Program-made: the position numbers and the translations under genes
Notes under the pieces: generated by a model
Database searches by the model: none
What the model saw: the letters and a program-made list of their open reading frames with translations, nothing else
What the model was told of the DNA's origin: nothing
In this document: positions 39,781-48,844 of the stretch, one piece after another
Layout of the letters: every line of letters starts with the position of its first letter
Numbering within the stretch: position 1 is the first letter of the stretch
Assembly (NCBI GenBank): GCA_014803505.1
Contig: JAAVBM010000014.1
Span: 1-64,000, forward strand
Source of the DNA: a bacterium
GTDB taxonomy: Bacteria > Cyanobacteriota > Vampirovibrionia > Gastranaerophilales > Gastranaerophilaceae
Length of the DNA: 64,000 nucleotides
Direction: 5' to 3'

Positions 39781-41949
39781 ATGAAATTATTAGAGATTAA
39801 GAATAACCTGATTAAATTGTCTTATGGTGAAGGAGAGGTTCCTGTTCTTGGTAGATTTATTGTGCTGGTATCTGATGTGAAATCTTATGTGGCACAATTA
39901 GTTAATTTGAAATCAGATTCTGTTAATAATTTTGCGATTGCGAAGTTGTTATTTACTTTCACTACAGATGGTGTTGTTGATAATTATGACGGTTCTGTAC
40001 CAAGCATGGCTTCTGAAATTTCATTCTTATCTCCTGATGAATTATTGGATTTGCTTCCTGTTGAAACTCCTGTAAAATTTGGTACTCTCGCTCAACAAAA
40101 AGAATTGTTAAATTTAGATATCTCTATATTTGAACATAATTTTACAGCCTTTGTAGAACGTGATATTGATAAGTCTACTTTTATTTCAAATTGCGTAAGA
40201 CAATTGTTTCAAATGAAAGAAAAAAGTGTTATTATTGATACTGATAATTTGTTTGAAGATTATCCGAAAATTAAGTTTGGAGTTGATTTTAAACTTCCTC
40301 TTAATTCTGAGATGATAGATTATATTTTTGAATATGAATTATCAGAATTGGATGCTCCAACTAAGGCTATTGTTCAAGATATTTTTTGTGCAGTTCAACA
40401 ATATATCAAATCTTTAGATTTTGAATTCTTACCTATTGATAATTTTGTTGATGTTGTTGCAGGACAATATAAAGATACTCAAATGCCTGAATTGGCTCTT
40501 TTGAAAAATAAATTGTTGAAGTATCGTGACGCAAATGTGTTTGCAAATACTAAGAATGAAGTTCTTGCTTTTGCGGCAAAGCTTAATGAAAAAAATTGTT
40601 CTATTGTCGATTTAAAGGATATCAATGAATCTTTGCAGTGTGCAGTTATTTCTTTTGTACACAAAGCTCTTGAAAATCTAGAAAAATATGTTTATTTCTT
40701 TGTTCCGCTAAATGATGGCAATTCCGATAAAAAATTATTAAAAAGATTTATAAATCATAACCATGTGTTTACAACAATATTAACAAGCCATTCATATAAA
40801 TATGCAAGAGCACTTAAGGCTCATGCTGAAAATATGATGATTTTTGCACCACAAACACTACAGCATGATTTTGCAACTTATAATACATTCTTAAATAAGT
40901 TGAATCTTGGCGAATGTATTGTTTATGGAAAATTAACTCAAGGTATTCCATTTATTATTGATATGTCTGATTTATCTTTGGATCTGACAAAAGATGATGT
41001 TTTAGGTGACAAATATCACTTTGTTCCTATTATTGAAAATAAAGAACTTGTTGCTGTTAATGAAGAGCAACTCGAAATAAATACTGCAAATGTTAATTAT
41101 CAACTTGACAATATTGCTGTAGCAGAACCTGTTGTTGAGCCTGAACCTGTAGAAGTTGTAAGTCAAATTTCTTCATCAATTCCTGAGTTGGAACAACCTC
41201 CTGTTATGATTGAAGAAGAAGAACTTCCGGTTGCACAACCGGTTTCAGAACAATATGTTGAGCCAGAAATGCCTTCTGTAGAATTGGAAGAGTCATATGT
41301 TGAAGAAATTGTAGATGTTGCTGATGATACAGAAGTAGAGTTATCTCCGGTTCAAGATTATCAAGAAGAGGAAGTTTTAGAACGTGAAGATCTTCCTTCT
41401 ATTGAGTCTGAAGAGCCTGTAGTTGAAGAAATTTATGAGCCAACTATCCCTAATGTTCTTGAAGATTCTGGTATTATGGATAATATTGTTGAAGAACCAT
41501 CTTTAAACGAAGAAGAGGAAGATATATATATCACAGATTTTCCTACCTTTCAAAGTGCTCCAATCGAAAATTCTATAGATTTTGATAATGTGGAAGAAGA
41601 ATTAACAGAAGATGATTTAAATTTTATTGAAAATAGTCAAAGTTTTCAGGATGGAATGATTTCTGAACCTTTATCTGATATGTCAATTAGTGATAATTAT
41701 GTAGAAGAGCCATATATCAATGAACAATCTTCGGTTGTTCCTGTCTTTGCTGCAGATACTGATTTCCCTCAAGCTGATAGTGATGAAATTGCATTTGTTC
41801 AAGGTGACAGTGTATCTCACCCTCGCTATGGTCGTGGTGTTGTAGAAAAGATTATCAAATATGGAAATAAAACTCTATGTTCTATATCATTTGAAAATGT
41901 AGGAAGAAGATTGCTTGATCCTACAATTTCAGAATTTGAAAAAATATAA
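39781..41949 (+). CDS. 722-aa protein: unknown N-terminal domain, acidic linker, C-terminal UvrD/PcrA-type Tudor-like domain
   Basis: C terminus FVQGDSVSHPRYGRGVVEKIIKYGNKTLCSISFENVGRRLLDPTISEFEKI; Glu/Pro-rich linker from about residue 440 to 660. Confidence 0.8.
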   Translation: MKLLEIKNNLIKLSYGEGEVPVLGRFIVLVSDVKSYVAQLVNLKSDSVNNFAIAKLLFTFTTDGVVDNYDGSVPSMASEISFLSPDELLDLLPVETPVKFGTLAQQKELLNLDISIFEHNFTAFVERDIDKSTFISNCVRQLFQMKEKSVIIDTDNLFEDYPKIKFGVDFKLPLNSEMIDYIFEYELSELDAPTKAIVQDIFCAVQQYIKSLDFEFLPIDNFVDVVAGQYKDTQMPELALLKNKLLKYRDANVFANTKNEVLAFAAKLNEKNCSIVDLKDINESLQCAVISFVHKALENLEKYVYFFVPLNDGNSDKKLLKRFINHNHVFTTILTSHSYKYARALKAHAENMMIFAPQTLQHDFATYNTFLNKLNLGECIVYGKLTQGIPFIIDMSDLSLDLTKDDVLGDKYHFVPIIENKELVAVNEEQLEINTANVNYQLDNIAVAEPVVEPEPVEVVSQISSSIPELEQPPVMIEEEELPVAQPVSEQYVEPEMPSVELEESYVEEIVDVADDTEVELSPVQDYQEEEVLEREDLPSIESEEPVVEEIYEPTIPNVLEDSGIMDNIVEEPSLNEEEEDIYITDFPTFQSAPIENSIDFDNVEEELTEDDLNFIENSQSFQDGMISEPLSDMSISDNYVEEPYINEQSSVVPVFAADTDFPQADSDEIAFVQGDSVSHPRYGRGVVEKIIKYGNKTLCSISFENVGRRLLDPTISEFEKI

Positions 41950-41952
41950 GAA

Positions 41953-42303
41953 CTATTTTCTAAGTTGGGTTGCGCCTTTTAAATAAACAAATTCAGGGCA
42001 AAAATCTTTTTCACAGTTTAGAACAACTAGTACTCTAAGGCACATTTTTAAAGAGTTTGGTACAGGTAATTCGTGAAAACACATCATTGCTGTTTCTGTC
42101 CAACCCATGTCTAGTCTTGCGAATTTGGCAGGGAATGCAGCATTTAAGTCTTCTGTAGTTGTAAATACGACATGAGAAATCATATTTACATCAATATTAT
42201 TTTTTGAAACCATTGTATTTAACAATTCTAAAGTTGCTTCCTTTAAAGAAGACTCTGTATTTGAGTCGACAGTTATAGCTCCACGAATTCCTTTTGTTAT
42301 CAT
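41953..42303 (-). CDS. aroH: AroH-type chorismate mutase
   Basis: ITKGIRGAITVDSNTESSLKEATLELL...NNIDVNMISHVVFTTTEDLNAAFPAKFAR; ATG at 42303 overlaps the fmt stop. Confidence 0.9.
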   Translation of the reverse strand: MITKGIRGAITVDSNTESSLKEATLELLNTMVSKNNIDVNMISHVVFTTTEDLNAAFPAKFARLDMGWTETAMMCFHELPVPNSLKMCLRVLVVLNCEKDFCPEFVYLKGATQLRK

Positions 42304-43214
42304 TATTTTTTTACTCCGTTGTACCAATCTTTGGCAAGCATTTCACCTTTGCCTTCCGGTTTAACTTTTAATAATCTCAAAAGTCCTTCTCCACAACCAA
42401 TGTCAACACCTTCTTTTCCAAATGCTGCAACTGAACCTTCCGGAGCTTTTCCTTCTATTGGTTTTGATTCTATAACTTTTATGATTTTGTCATTAAAGAT
42501 AAAATAAGCACTTGGACATCTGCAAATTCCACGAACCAGATTATGAATGTCAAAATTAGATTTAGACCAATCAATTAGACATTCTTCTTTTGTTAATTTA
42601 TTTGCCATACAAAGTCCATCTTCGCATTGTTTTATAGGTGTTAATGTTTTATTTTTTAATCCAATAAGAGTAGCTTCAACCATTTCTGGTGATTTTTTAG
42701 CAATTTCTTCCCATAATTCTTCGCAGTTCATTGTTTCAGATATTGGAATAGTAAGTTTTTGGCAAATATCTCCGCAATCCAGTCCCAGTTCTGTTATCAT
42801 TGTGCAGATTCCTGTTTCTTTATCTCCGTTTATGATGGCTCTTTGAATAGGGTTTGCTCCACGATATTTCGGAAGTAAAGATGCGTGAAGATTGATTGTT
42901 TCGTATTTAGGAATATCCAGAACTTCTTGAGAAAGGATTTGTCCGAAAGCAAAAGTTACAAAAAAATCAGGTTCAAGTTTTTTTAGTTCCTCTTGGATTT
43001 CAGGTTCTTTTCTTATAGATTTTGGCTGAAATACAGGGATATTATGTTCCAGAGCAAATTTTTTAATAGGGGACATTTGGATTTTGTGTCCTCTACCTGC
43101 AGGTTTGTCTGGCTGAGTAACAACAGCCTGGACCTCAATTTTATCTGAGTTGAATAAATATTCAAGTGTTTTCAGTCCTATATCAGGAGTTCCAAAAAAT
43201 ACGGTTTTAATCAT
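42303..43214 (-). CDS. fmt: Methionyl-tRNA formyltransferase
   Basis: VFFGTPDIGLKTLEYL, QPDKPAGRGHKIQMSPIKKFA, NLHASLLPKYRGANPIQRAI. Confidence 0.96.
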   Translation of the reverse strand: MIKTVFFGTPDIGLKTLEYLFNSDKIEVQAVVTQPDKPAGRGHKIQMSPIKKFALEHNIPVFQPKSIRKEPEIQEELKKLEPDFFVTFAFGQILSQEVLDIPKYETINLHASLLPKYRGANPIQRAIINGDKETGICTMITELGLDCGDICQKLTIPISETMNCEELWEEIAKKSPEMVEATLIGLKNKTLTPIKQCEDGLCMANKLTKEECLIDWSKSNFDIHNLVRGICRCPSAYFIFNDKIIKVIESKPIEGKAPEGSVAAFGKEGVDIGCGEGLLRLLKVKPEGKGEMLAKDWYNGVKK

Positions 43215-43773
43215 TTTTATTAAGTTCTTCCTCTAACTCTTTTTCTTCAATAAGCAATTCAGGATCTAAATCCGGTAAGTTATATTTTTTTAGTACTGCT
43301 TCTGCATCAAAGCGGTTTATGCAGTGGTCAATGAACAATATGCCGTCAAGATGGTCATATTCGTGTTGAATAGCTCTTGCTAAAAGTGTTCCGTCTTTTG
43401 CTTCCATTACAAAAGGTTTTCCGTGTTCATTTAATGCTTTTATCATTACATTTTTATAGCGTTTTACATCAGTGTAGGCTTCAGGGAAACTTAAACATCC
43501 TTCGTTACTTTTAACTGCTCCGCTTTTTTTGATTATTTTTGGATTGATAAATACAATCGGATTAAGCGGTTCATTACCTGTAGCTACATCGATAACAAAT
43601 ACTCTTACATTTTCTCCGATTTGCGGAGCTGCCAGTCCTACGCCGTTTTGAGCATACATAGTATCAAGCAAATCTCTAACAAGATCAGATATTTTTTTTG
43701 AAACTTTATGAACTTCTTTTGAAACTTCACGTAATGAAGGTTCTCCGTAGTGTAAAACTTTTCTTATTGCCAT
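43207..43773 (-). CDS. def: Peptide deformylase
   Basis: GVGLAAPQIG, EGCLSFP, QHEYDHLDGILF. Confidence 0.96.
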   Translation of the reverse strand: MAIRKVLHYGEPSLREVSKEVHKVSKKISDLVRDLLDTMYAQNGVGLAAPQIGENVRVFVIDVATGNEPLNPIVFINPKIIKKSGAVKSNEGCLSFPEAYTDVKRYKNVMIKALNEHGKPFVMEAKDGTLLARAIQHEYDHLDGILFIDHCINRFDAEAVLKKYNLPDLDPELLIEEKELEEELNKND

Positions 43774-43867
43774 AGTATAAAACCCTTCCTAACTGTTCGT
43801 TTAACAATATTTTACTATAAATATTATAAGTGGTAAAGACATGTATCAAATATGTTTTAAATATAGT

Positions 43868-44057
43868 ACTAGTGTTATTCCGGACAGTTTTTAGGGTATC
43901 ATTATAGCTAGACCCTGAATCAAGTTTAGGGTGACAAAATTTTATATAGTCATTCTGAGCTTGACTCAGAATCTTTTATTTCTTGGCCCCCTGAATCAAA
44001 TTCAGGGTGGAAAAATAGCGTGTTGTCATTCCGGGCTTGACTCGGAATCTCTTGATT
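43868..44057. repeat. Cluster of palindromic intergenic repeat units
   Basis: gaccctgaatcaagtttagggtgac, gtcattctgagcttgactcagaatct, ccctgaatcaaattcaggg, gtcattccgggcttgactcggaatctc. Confidence 0.88.
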
Positions 44058-44161
44058 TAATAATGTGTAATTTCCTATATAACTCCTTTAGTAAAGGGGT
44101 AGTATTGTTGCGGGATATGTGTTATAATAATTGGGTCTATAGTATATAAGGGAGTTATTTA

Positions 44162-44683
44162 GTGAAAAAGGGTTTTATTCTATTTTTGTTGGTTATTGGC
44201 TTATTAGTTTGCGGTAATAATTGTACTTTTGCGGAAAGTTTACCGAAGGTTTCTGCTATCGCGGAAATAGGAACTTTAACTATTAACAATAACTTGGAAC
44301 AAGCTTTAGAAAAATGTAATAAAGCTTTAGAAGAATATCCTGATAATTCTGAATTATATTATTGGCGAGCATCTATTAAAGGTAAAATGAATAATAATAA
44401 AGAGGCTTTGGCTGATTATAATAAGGCTGTAGAACTTGAACCGGGAGATCCTGATTTGTATGTTATGCGTGGTATCTGTAAATCAGATTTGGACGATAGA
44501 GAAGGGGCAATTGCTGATTTTAATAAAGCGTTGGAATTAAATCCTAAAAATTCTTCAGCCTATTCAATGCGTGCTTGTGTGAAATTAGATATGGGCGACT
44601 TTGAGGGCGCTACAAAAGATTTAGAGATGGCTAATTCTTTATTTGATAATGATGAAAAGTCTTTTAAACCTGCTGTTCAGTAA
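44162..44683 (+). CDS. Exported small TPR-repeat protein
   Basis: Signal-like MKKGFILFLLVIGLLVCGNNCTFA; three TPR units; GTG start. Confidence 0.85.
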   Translation: MKKGFILFLLVIGLLVCGNNCTFAESLPKVSAIAEIGTLTINNNLEQALEKCNKALEEYPDNSELYYWRASIKGKMNNNKEALADYNKAVELEPGDPDLYVMRGICKSDLDDREGAIADFNKALELNPKNSSAYSMRACVKLDMGDFEGATKDLEMANSLFDNDEKSFKPAVQ

Positions 44684-45361
44684 TTATCTGACATCAATGA
44701 ATTTGTGGACCTGTGGAATTAATCTTACATTTTGATAATTCTTTGTGAACTTATCAAGAATCTCATTGCAGAAATCGGAAGAAATACTTATAGATCCATC
44801 AATGTTCATTTTTGGCTGCAGTACAAGTTCGATATCGAAACTTTTACCAATATTTGAGCATTCGAGAATTTCATTTTCTGTAATATTGGAGTCAAAAACT
44901 ATTTTTGCAAAAGTATAGATTCCGCTGCATTTCTCGAAAAATTTCTTATGCAAATCTAAAGTTTTCAAATTTGAAGATGATTCAAGTTTTATATCTGCAG
45001 AGATTATATCTAAATAGTTTTTTATTTGCTCTAATTCGTCATGCATAGTTGCGTTGGTTTCGAGATAAATTTTTGTTTTACCTTTTATCAAAGGTAGAAA
45101 TTCTTTTAAAAATCCAACAGAAACTAGAGGTTCTCCACCTGTTAGTGATATCGAATGGAATGTATCCAGCTGATATTCTGTAGAAATTTTATTGAATAAT
45201 TCCTGTGGAGTATAAGAGATACCATTTTTAAATTCTGTATCACAATAGCTGCAATTTAAATTACAACCGCAAAATCTTATAAAAAGTTGTTTGTATCCTA
45301 CAACAGGTCCTTCACCTTGTATTGATGAAAAAATTTCGTTGATTTTAGTTTCCATATCCAA
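44684..45361 (-). CDS. queE: 7-carboxy-7-deazaguanine synthase (radical SAM)
   Basis: EIFSSIQGEGPVVGYKQLFIRFCGCNLNCSYCDTEF, SLTGGEPL. Confidence 0.93.
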   Translation of the reverse strand: MDMETKINEIFSSIQGEGPVVGYKQLFIRFCGCNLNCSYCDTEFKNGISYTPQELFNKISTEYQLDTFHSISLTGGEPLVSVGFLKEFLPLIKGKTKIYLETNATMHDELEQIKNYLDIISADIKLESSSNLKTLDLHKKFFEKCSGIYTFAKIVFDSNITENEILECSNIGKSFDIELVLQPKMNIDGSISISSDFCNEILDKFTKNYQNVRLIPQVHKFIDVR

Positions 45362-46406
45362 AGTTCTTTCTCATATCTTCATTTGATAAATTTTTAAGCT
45401 CTTTATAAAGCTTAATTTCATCATCTGACAAATCATGAGAAAATTCAATACTTACTGTAATAATTAAATCGCCGATTTTACCATTTTTTTTGATACCTTG
45501 TTTTGCAATACGGAATTTTTGACCGGAACAAGTATTTGGCGGAAGTTTTAATTTTATTTTGCCATCAAAACTCGGTATTGTGATTTCTTCACCCAAAGCT
45601 GCTTCAAATGGTGTGATTGGAACATTGTAATAAATATTTAATTTATCAAAATGTACTTGAGTTTTTGTTTCAATTTTTATTATTATAAATAAATCTCCGC
45701 AAGGCCCGCCATTTCTACCGCTGGCACCTTCGTTTTTTAATCTTAATTTTGCGCCGTCTTTTATTCCTTTTGGAATAGTTACGGTTATTTTTTTTGTACG
45801 GGTAATCTCGCCTTTACCGCTGCATTCTGAACATTTACCACCATTTACGAAACGATGTCCGTGACATTTTGGGCAGCTTAAAGTTGTTCTAACATTTATT
45901 ATCCGTTTGCTTCCTGTTAAAACTTCTTCGGGGCTAATGGTAACTTCTGTAATGATATTATCACCTTTTTTAGGCTTTTTAATTTCTTTTGTATGCTGAT
46001 TTTTTTTGATTTTTACAAACCAATATTTTAAATTTTTTAGAATAGAATGTTCGTTTATTTTTTTCTTTGGTTGCTCTTTAGAACTTGGTTTTACCTCTGT
46101 AGTATATTTTTCTGATTTTGATTTTGCGTTGAGATATTCATCTTCTGCTTTTTGTGAAGATGTTGTTGTTTGTTCGCTTTTGAAAAATCCTTTTACAATA
46201 TTGTATTGTTCTCTTGATTTTGGATTTGAAAGAATTTCGTAAGCTTCAGTGATATCTTTAAATTTTGCAATGGCATCTTTTTCATTATTTATATCAGGAT
46301 GATATTTTCGTGCAAGTTTTCTGTATGCAGATTTAATTTCTGCAATGTCAGAATCAACATTTACACCCAAAATTTCATAGTAGTTTTTAGAACTATTAAA
46401 CGCCAT
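45345..46406 (-). CDS. DnaJ-like co-chaperone with reduced zinc-finger domain
   Basis: J domain YYEILGVNVDSDIAEIKSAYRKLARKYHPDIN; CPKCHGHRF...CSECSGKGEI; CTD I/II. Confidence 0.88.
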   Translation of the reverse strand: MAFNSSKNYYEILGVNVDSDIAEIKSAYRKLARKYHPDINNEKDAIAKFKDITEAYEILSNPKSREQYNIVKGFFKSEQTTTSSQKAEDEYLNAKSKSEKYTTEVKPSSKEQPKKKINEHSILKNLKYWFVKIKKNQHTKEIKKPKKGDNIITEVTISPEEVLTGSKRIINVRTTLSCPKCHGHRFVNGGKCSECSGKGEITRTKKITVTIPKGIKDGAKLRLKNEGASGRNGGPCGDLFIIIKIETKTQVHFDKLNIYYNVPITPFEAALGEEITIPSFDGKIKLKLPPNTCSGQKFRIAKQGIKKNGKIGDLIITVSIEFSHDLSDDEIKLYKELKNLSNEDMRKNFGYGN

Positions 46407-46450
46407 ACAATTTATCTAATGATAAATTATAAAATTTCAACATCTCCAGT

Positions 46451-47707
46451 TTACGGATTTTTGTTTGCGCAAATATCTTTTCTATATTTAATACCTTCGC
46501 AATGAATTTCACTTAAGTCTTCGTATAGATAATTTCTTGCACGTGAAAGAGTTCCGGCAGTTCTGGTAAGAGTAAACAGGGCTCCTTTTTCTGTAAGGTA
46601 GGAGTCATTATTTGTTTTTTTTGTTTTGATAAAATCTACGTTAGATAAATCTTCAATTTTATCTAATCCGTTTATGTGTTTGTTATATTGTCTTGCTGTT
46701 ACTGTAGCCGCAACTGATGCAAAATCATTAGTTTTGATTTGTTCATATTCATCTGAGAAAAATCCATTGATGCAAGACATAAATATTTTAATCAAATCAT
46801 CATCAATAAGATTCAATACCGCAGCACAATCGTGATGTTGGAAGAACGGTTTGAATTCTGATACGAAAAATCTGTCTTCGCCTGTTAAAACACATTCAAC
46901 TCCGAGTATTCCAAGATAAGGTGTTTCTTTTTTTTCAAGTGAAGATAGTGTGTTTTTAATAATATTGTCAAGTCTGGAAAGTATGATGTCTGAGATTCTA
47001 AAATCCGGAGCATAGCAGCCTATTCCGTTTGATAAAATCCCGCCATCACCATCTTCCGTAAATTTATAATCAGCAACTGAAGTTATAGGAATTGCAGTAT
47101 ATCCGTCTGTTATGTAATATACAGTGAAAGTTTTTCCAAAAGTAAATTCTTCTATTAGTATGTCTGATTCGTTTTTAGAAAAAAGTACAGATAAGTACTC
47201 GGAAGCCAAACTGATAGTCGGGCATGTAAGTCTGTCATCTATTATATTTGAATATTCAGAACATTTTATTGTAACAGGATATTTTGCAGATTTTAAATAA
47301 TCTTCAGCTAATTGTTGTTTGTCAAAGATTCCGAATTTTGAAGTTTGAGCGTGTATTTTGTATAGAAATTTTTTACCAAAAGCATTATTCAAAGCTATTG
47401 TTGCTGCATCTTTTGTTGGACCGAAAATATTCTGTCCGTTAGCCTGAAAGAATGATACGATATCTGATTTTAAGGCTTTTTCTGAAACAGGAATTGTTAA
47501 ATGGATATTGTTTTCGAGTGCGAATTTTAATAATCCCGTAGTGTCATCTTCTCTAATATCTATATATTTTATATTTTCGAGTTTTATTGAACTTTCAGGA
47601 GTAATATATATTTCGCCAATATTTTTATGGTTTAAAAACTTTTTGGCGATAGCGGAAATATTAGCACCCTGTCCTATTATTAAAATATTCTGTTTCTCTT
47701 CTAGCAT
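46451..47707 (-). CDS. PurD-like ATP-grasp protein, divergent
   Basis: N-terminal NILIIGQGANISAIAKKF, NIFGPTKDAATIALNNAFGKKFL and DYKFTEDGDGGILSNGIGCYAP resemble PurD; canonical glycine-rich loop and N-R-GDPE motif not present. Confidence 0.7.
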   Translation of the reverse strand: MLEEKQNILIIGQGANISAIAKKFLNHKNIGEIYITPESSIKLENIKYIDIREDDTTGLLKFALENNIHLTIPVSEKALKSDIVSFFQANGQNIFGPTKDAATIALNNAFGKKFLYKIHAQTSKFGIFDKQQLAEDYLKSAKYPVTIKCSEYSNIIDDRLTCPTISLASEYLSVLFSKNESDILIEEFTFGKTFTVYYITDGYTAIPITSVADYKFTEDGDGGILSNGIGCYAPDFRISDIILSRLDNIIKNTLSSLEKKETPYLGILGVECVLTGEDRFFVSEFKPFFQHHDCAAVLNLIDDDLIKIFMSCINGFFSDEYEQIKTNDFASVAATVTARQYNKHINGLDKIEDLSNVDFIKTKKTNNDSYLTEKGALFTLTRTAGTLSRARNYLYEDLSEIHCEGIKYRKDICANKNP

Positions 47708-47834
47708 ATAAAAATTATACTACACAAAACAGAGGATTTTGTTAAGTTATTTTAAATTTTTCTGATTAATTGTGATATAATAATGACAAATTAGAATTGA
47801 TGATTAAAACTACTGTAAAGTAGAGAGGTTATAG

Positions 47835-48083
47835 ATGGCAGGTTTAGTAAATTTTTTATCGAATGTATTTCAGGCTCCGTCAGGTGTTAATTCCACTGCG
47901 CCTGTGGTTCGTCAAACAACAAGTCAAAGTCCGTATAGTAATAATCCTTTTGTAAGTTATAATGGAAATAGTTTTTCTTCAAGATATTATGCGCAAAACA
48001 AGCCTGTAAAAGGGGGGTACTTCGCAGGTTATTATAACGGTAAACAAAATATTGTCGGTAGGAAATTATTTGTTGAAGTTTAA
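47835..48083 (+). CDS. Small hypothetical protein (82 aa), Ser/Asn/Tyr-rich
   Basis: Complete ORF with agagagg RBS region, followed by a strong terminator. Confidence 0.6.
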   Translation: MAGLVNFLSNVFQAPSGVNSTAPVVRQTTSQSPYSNNPFVSYNGNSFSSRYYAQNKPVKGGYFAGYYNGKQNIVGRKLFVEV

Positions 48084-48098
48084 TTTAATAGTTTTATT

Positions 48099-48129
48099 AA
48101 AAAGGCGGAGTTTTAACTCCGCCTTTTTG
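48099..48129. terminator. Strong hairpin terminator
   Basis: aaaaaggcggagtt-tt-aactccgcctttttg. Confidence 0.92.
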
Positions 48130-48152
48130 TATTTCTTATTTCTTAAAATTTT

Positions 48153-48833
48153 TTAATAAGTCATTTTCCAACCGGAATCAACAGTAGCTCCATAACAATA
48201 ATTTGCGCCATGTCCTTCTGTACATTTTCTTATTTTTTCATCTACAGTTAATGTTGTGCCATCAGCAGTATCAATAAGTTTTCCTCTGCTGGTTACAAAT
48301 GTACAAAAATAATCTCTGCCTGACATGTTAGGTGGCTCATTTCCGTTTATGTCATAGCAAAACTCCCCTATCATTTTATCACCATCTGTAAGATCTTCAC
48401 TTGTTAATCTATACCCAACAATAGCACCATTTTTTAGAATGATACTTTTGTATCCTGGACCGGCTATACCAGTATTAGTATTAGATAGTAGTCTGTATTG
48501 AATTTTAGCTGTTCCTGTAGCTGATGTCTTCCAGCAGTTTTTTGCTCCTGCTGTTGTATCTCCACAATCTTGAGCCATAGCAAAGTTTTCTTCTGTTAGT
48601 AATTTTGCCGGATCCGTAAAGTCGGTATTAGTTAAACTCTTTGTTTTGTATTTAACCATTTGATCAGTTGTAAGCTGTTGAAATGAGCCAATAAGTCCTT
48701 TTAACTGAGTAGTTAGAGTTTGTCTGTTTATGTGGTTCATTAAGCTTGGAATAGACATTGCTGCAATTGCTCCGATAATACCCAAAGCAACAAGCAATTC
48801 TGTTAATGTAAATGCTTTTGATTTAAATTTCAT
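48153..48833 (-). CDS. Pseudopilin-like protein
   Basis: KFKSKA|FTLTELLVALGIIGAIAAMSIPSLM; CYDINGNEPPNMSGRDYFCTF. Confidence 0.88.
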   Translation of the reverse strand: MKFKSKAFTLTELLVALGIIGAIAAMSIPSLMNHINRQTLTTQLKGLIGSFQQLTTDQMVKYKTKSLTNTDFTDPAKLLTEENFAMAQDCGDTTAGAKNCWKTSATGTAKIQYRLLSNTNTGIAGPGYKSIILKNGAIVGYRLTSEDLTDGDKMIGEFCYDINGNEPPNMSGRDYFCTFVTSRGKLIDTADGTTLTVDEKIRKCTEGHGANYCYGATVDSGWKMTY

Positions 48834-48844
48834 TATAAGCTCCT

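Noticed and set aside
43931-44149. 72-aa ORF MTKFYIVILSLTQNLLFLGPLNQIQGGKIACCHSGLDSES...
   Set aside because: Lies entirely on palindromic intergenic repeats; such translations (CHSGLDSES) are a common annotation artefact.
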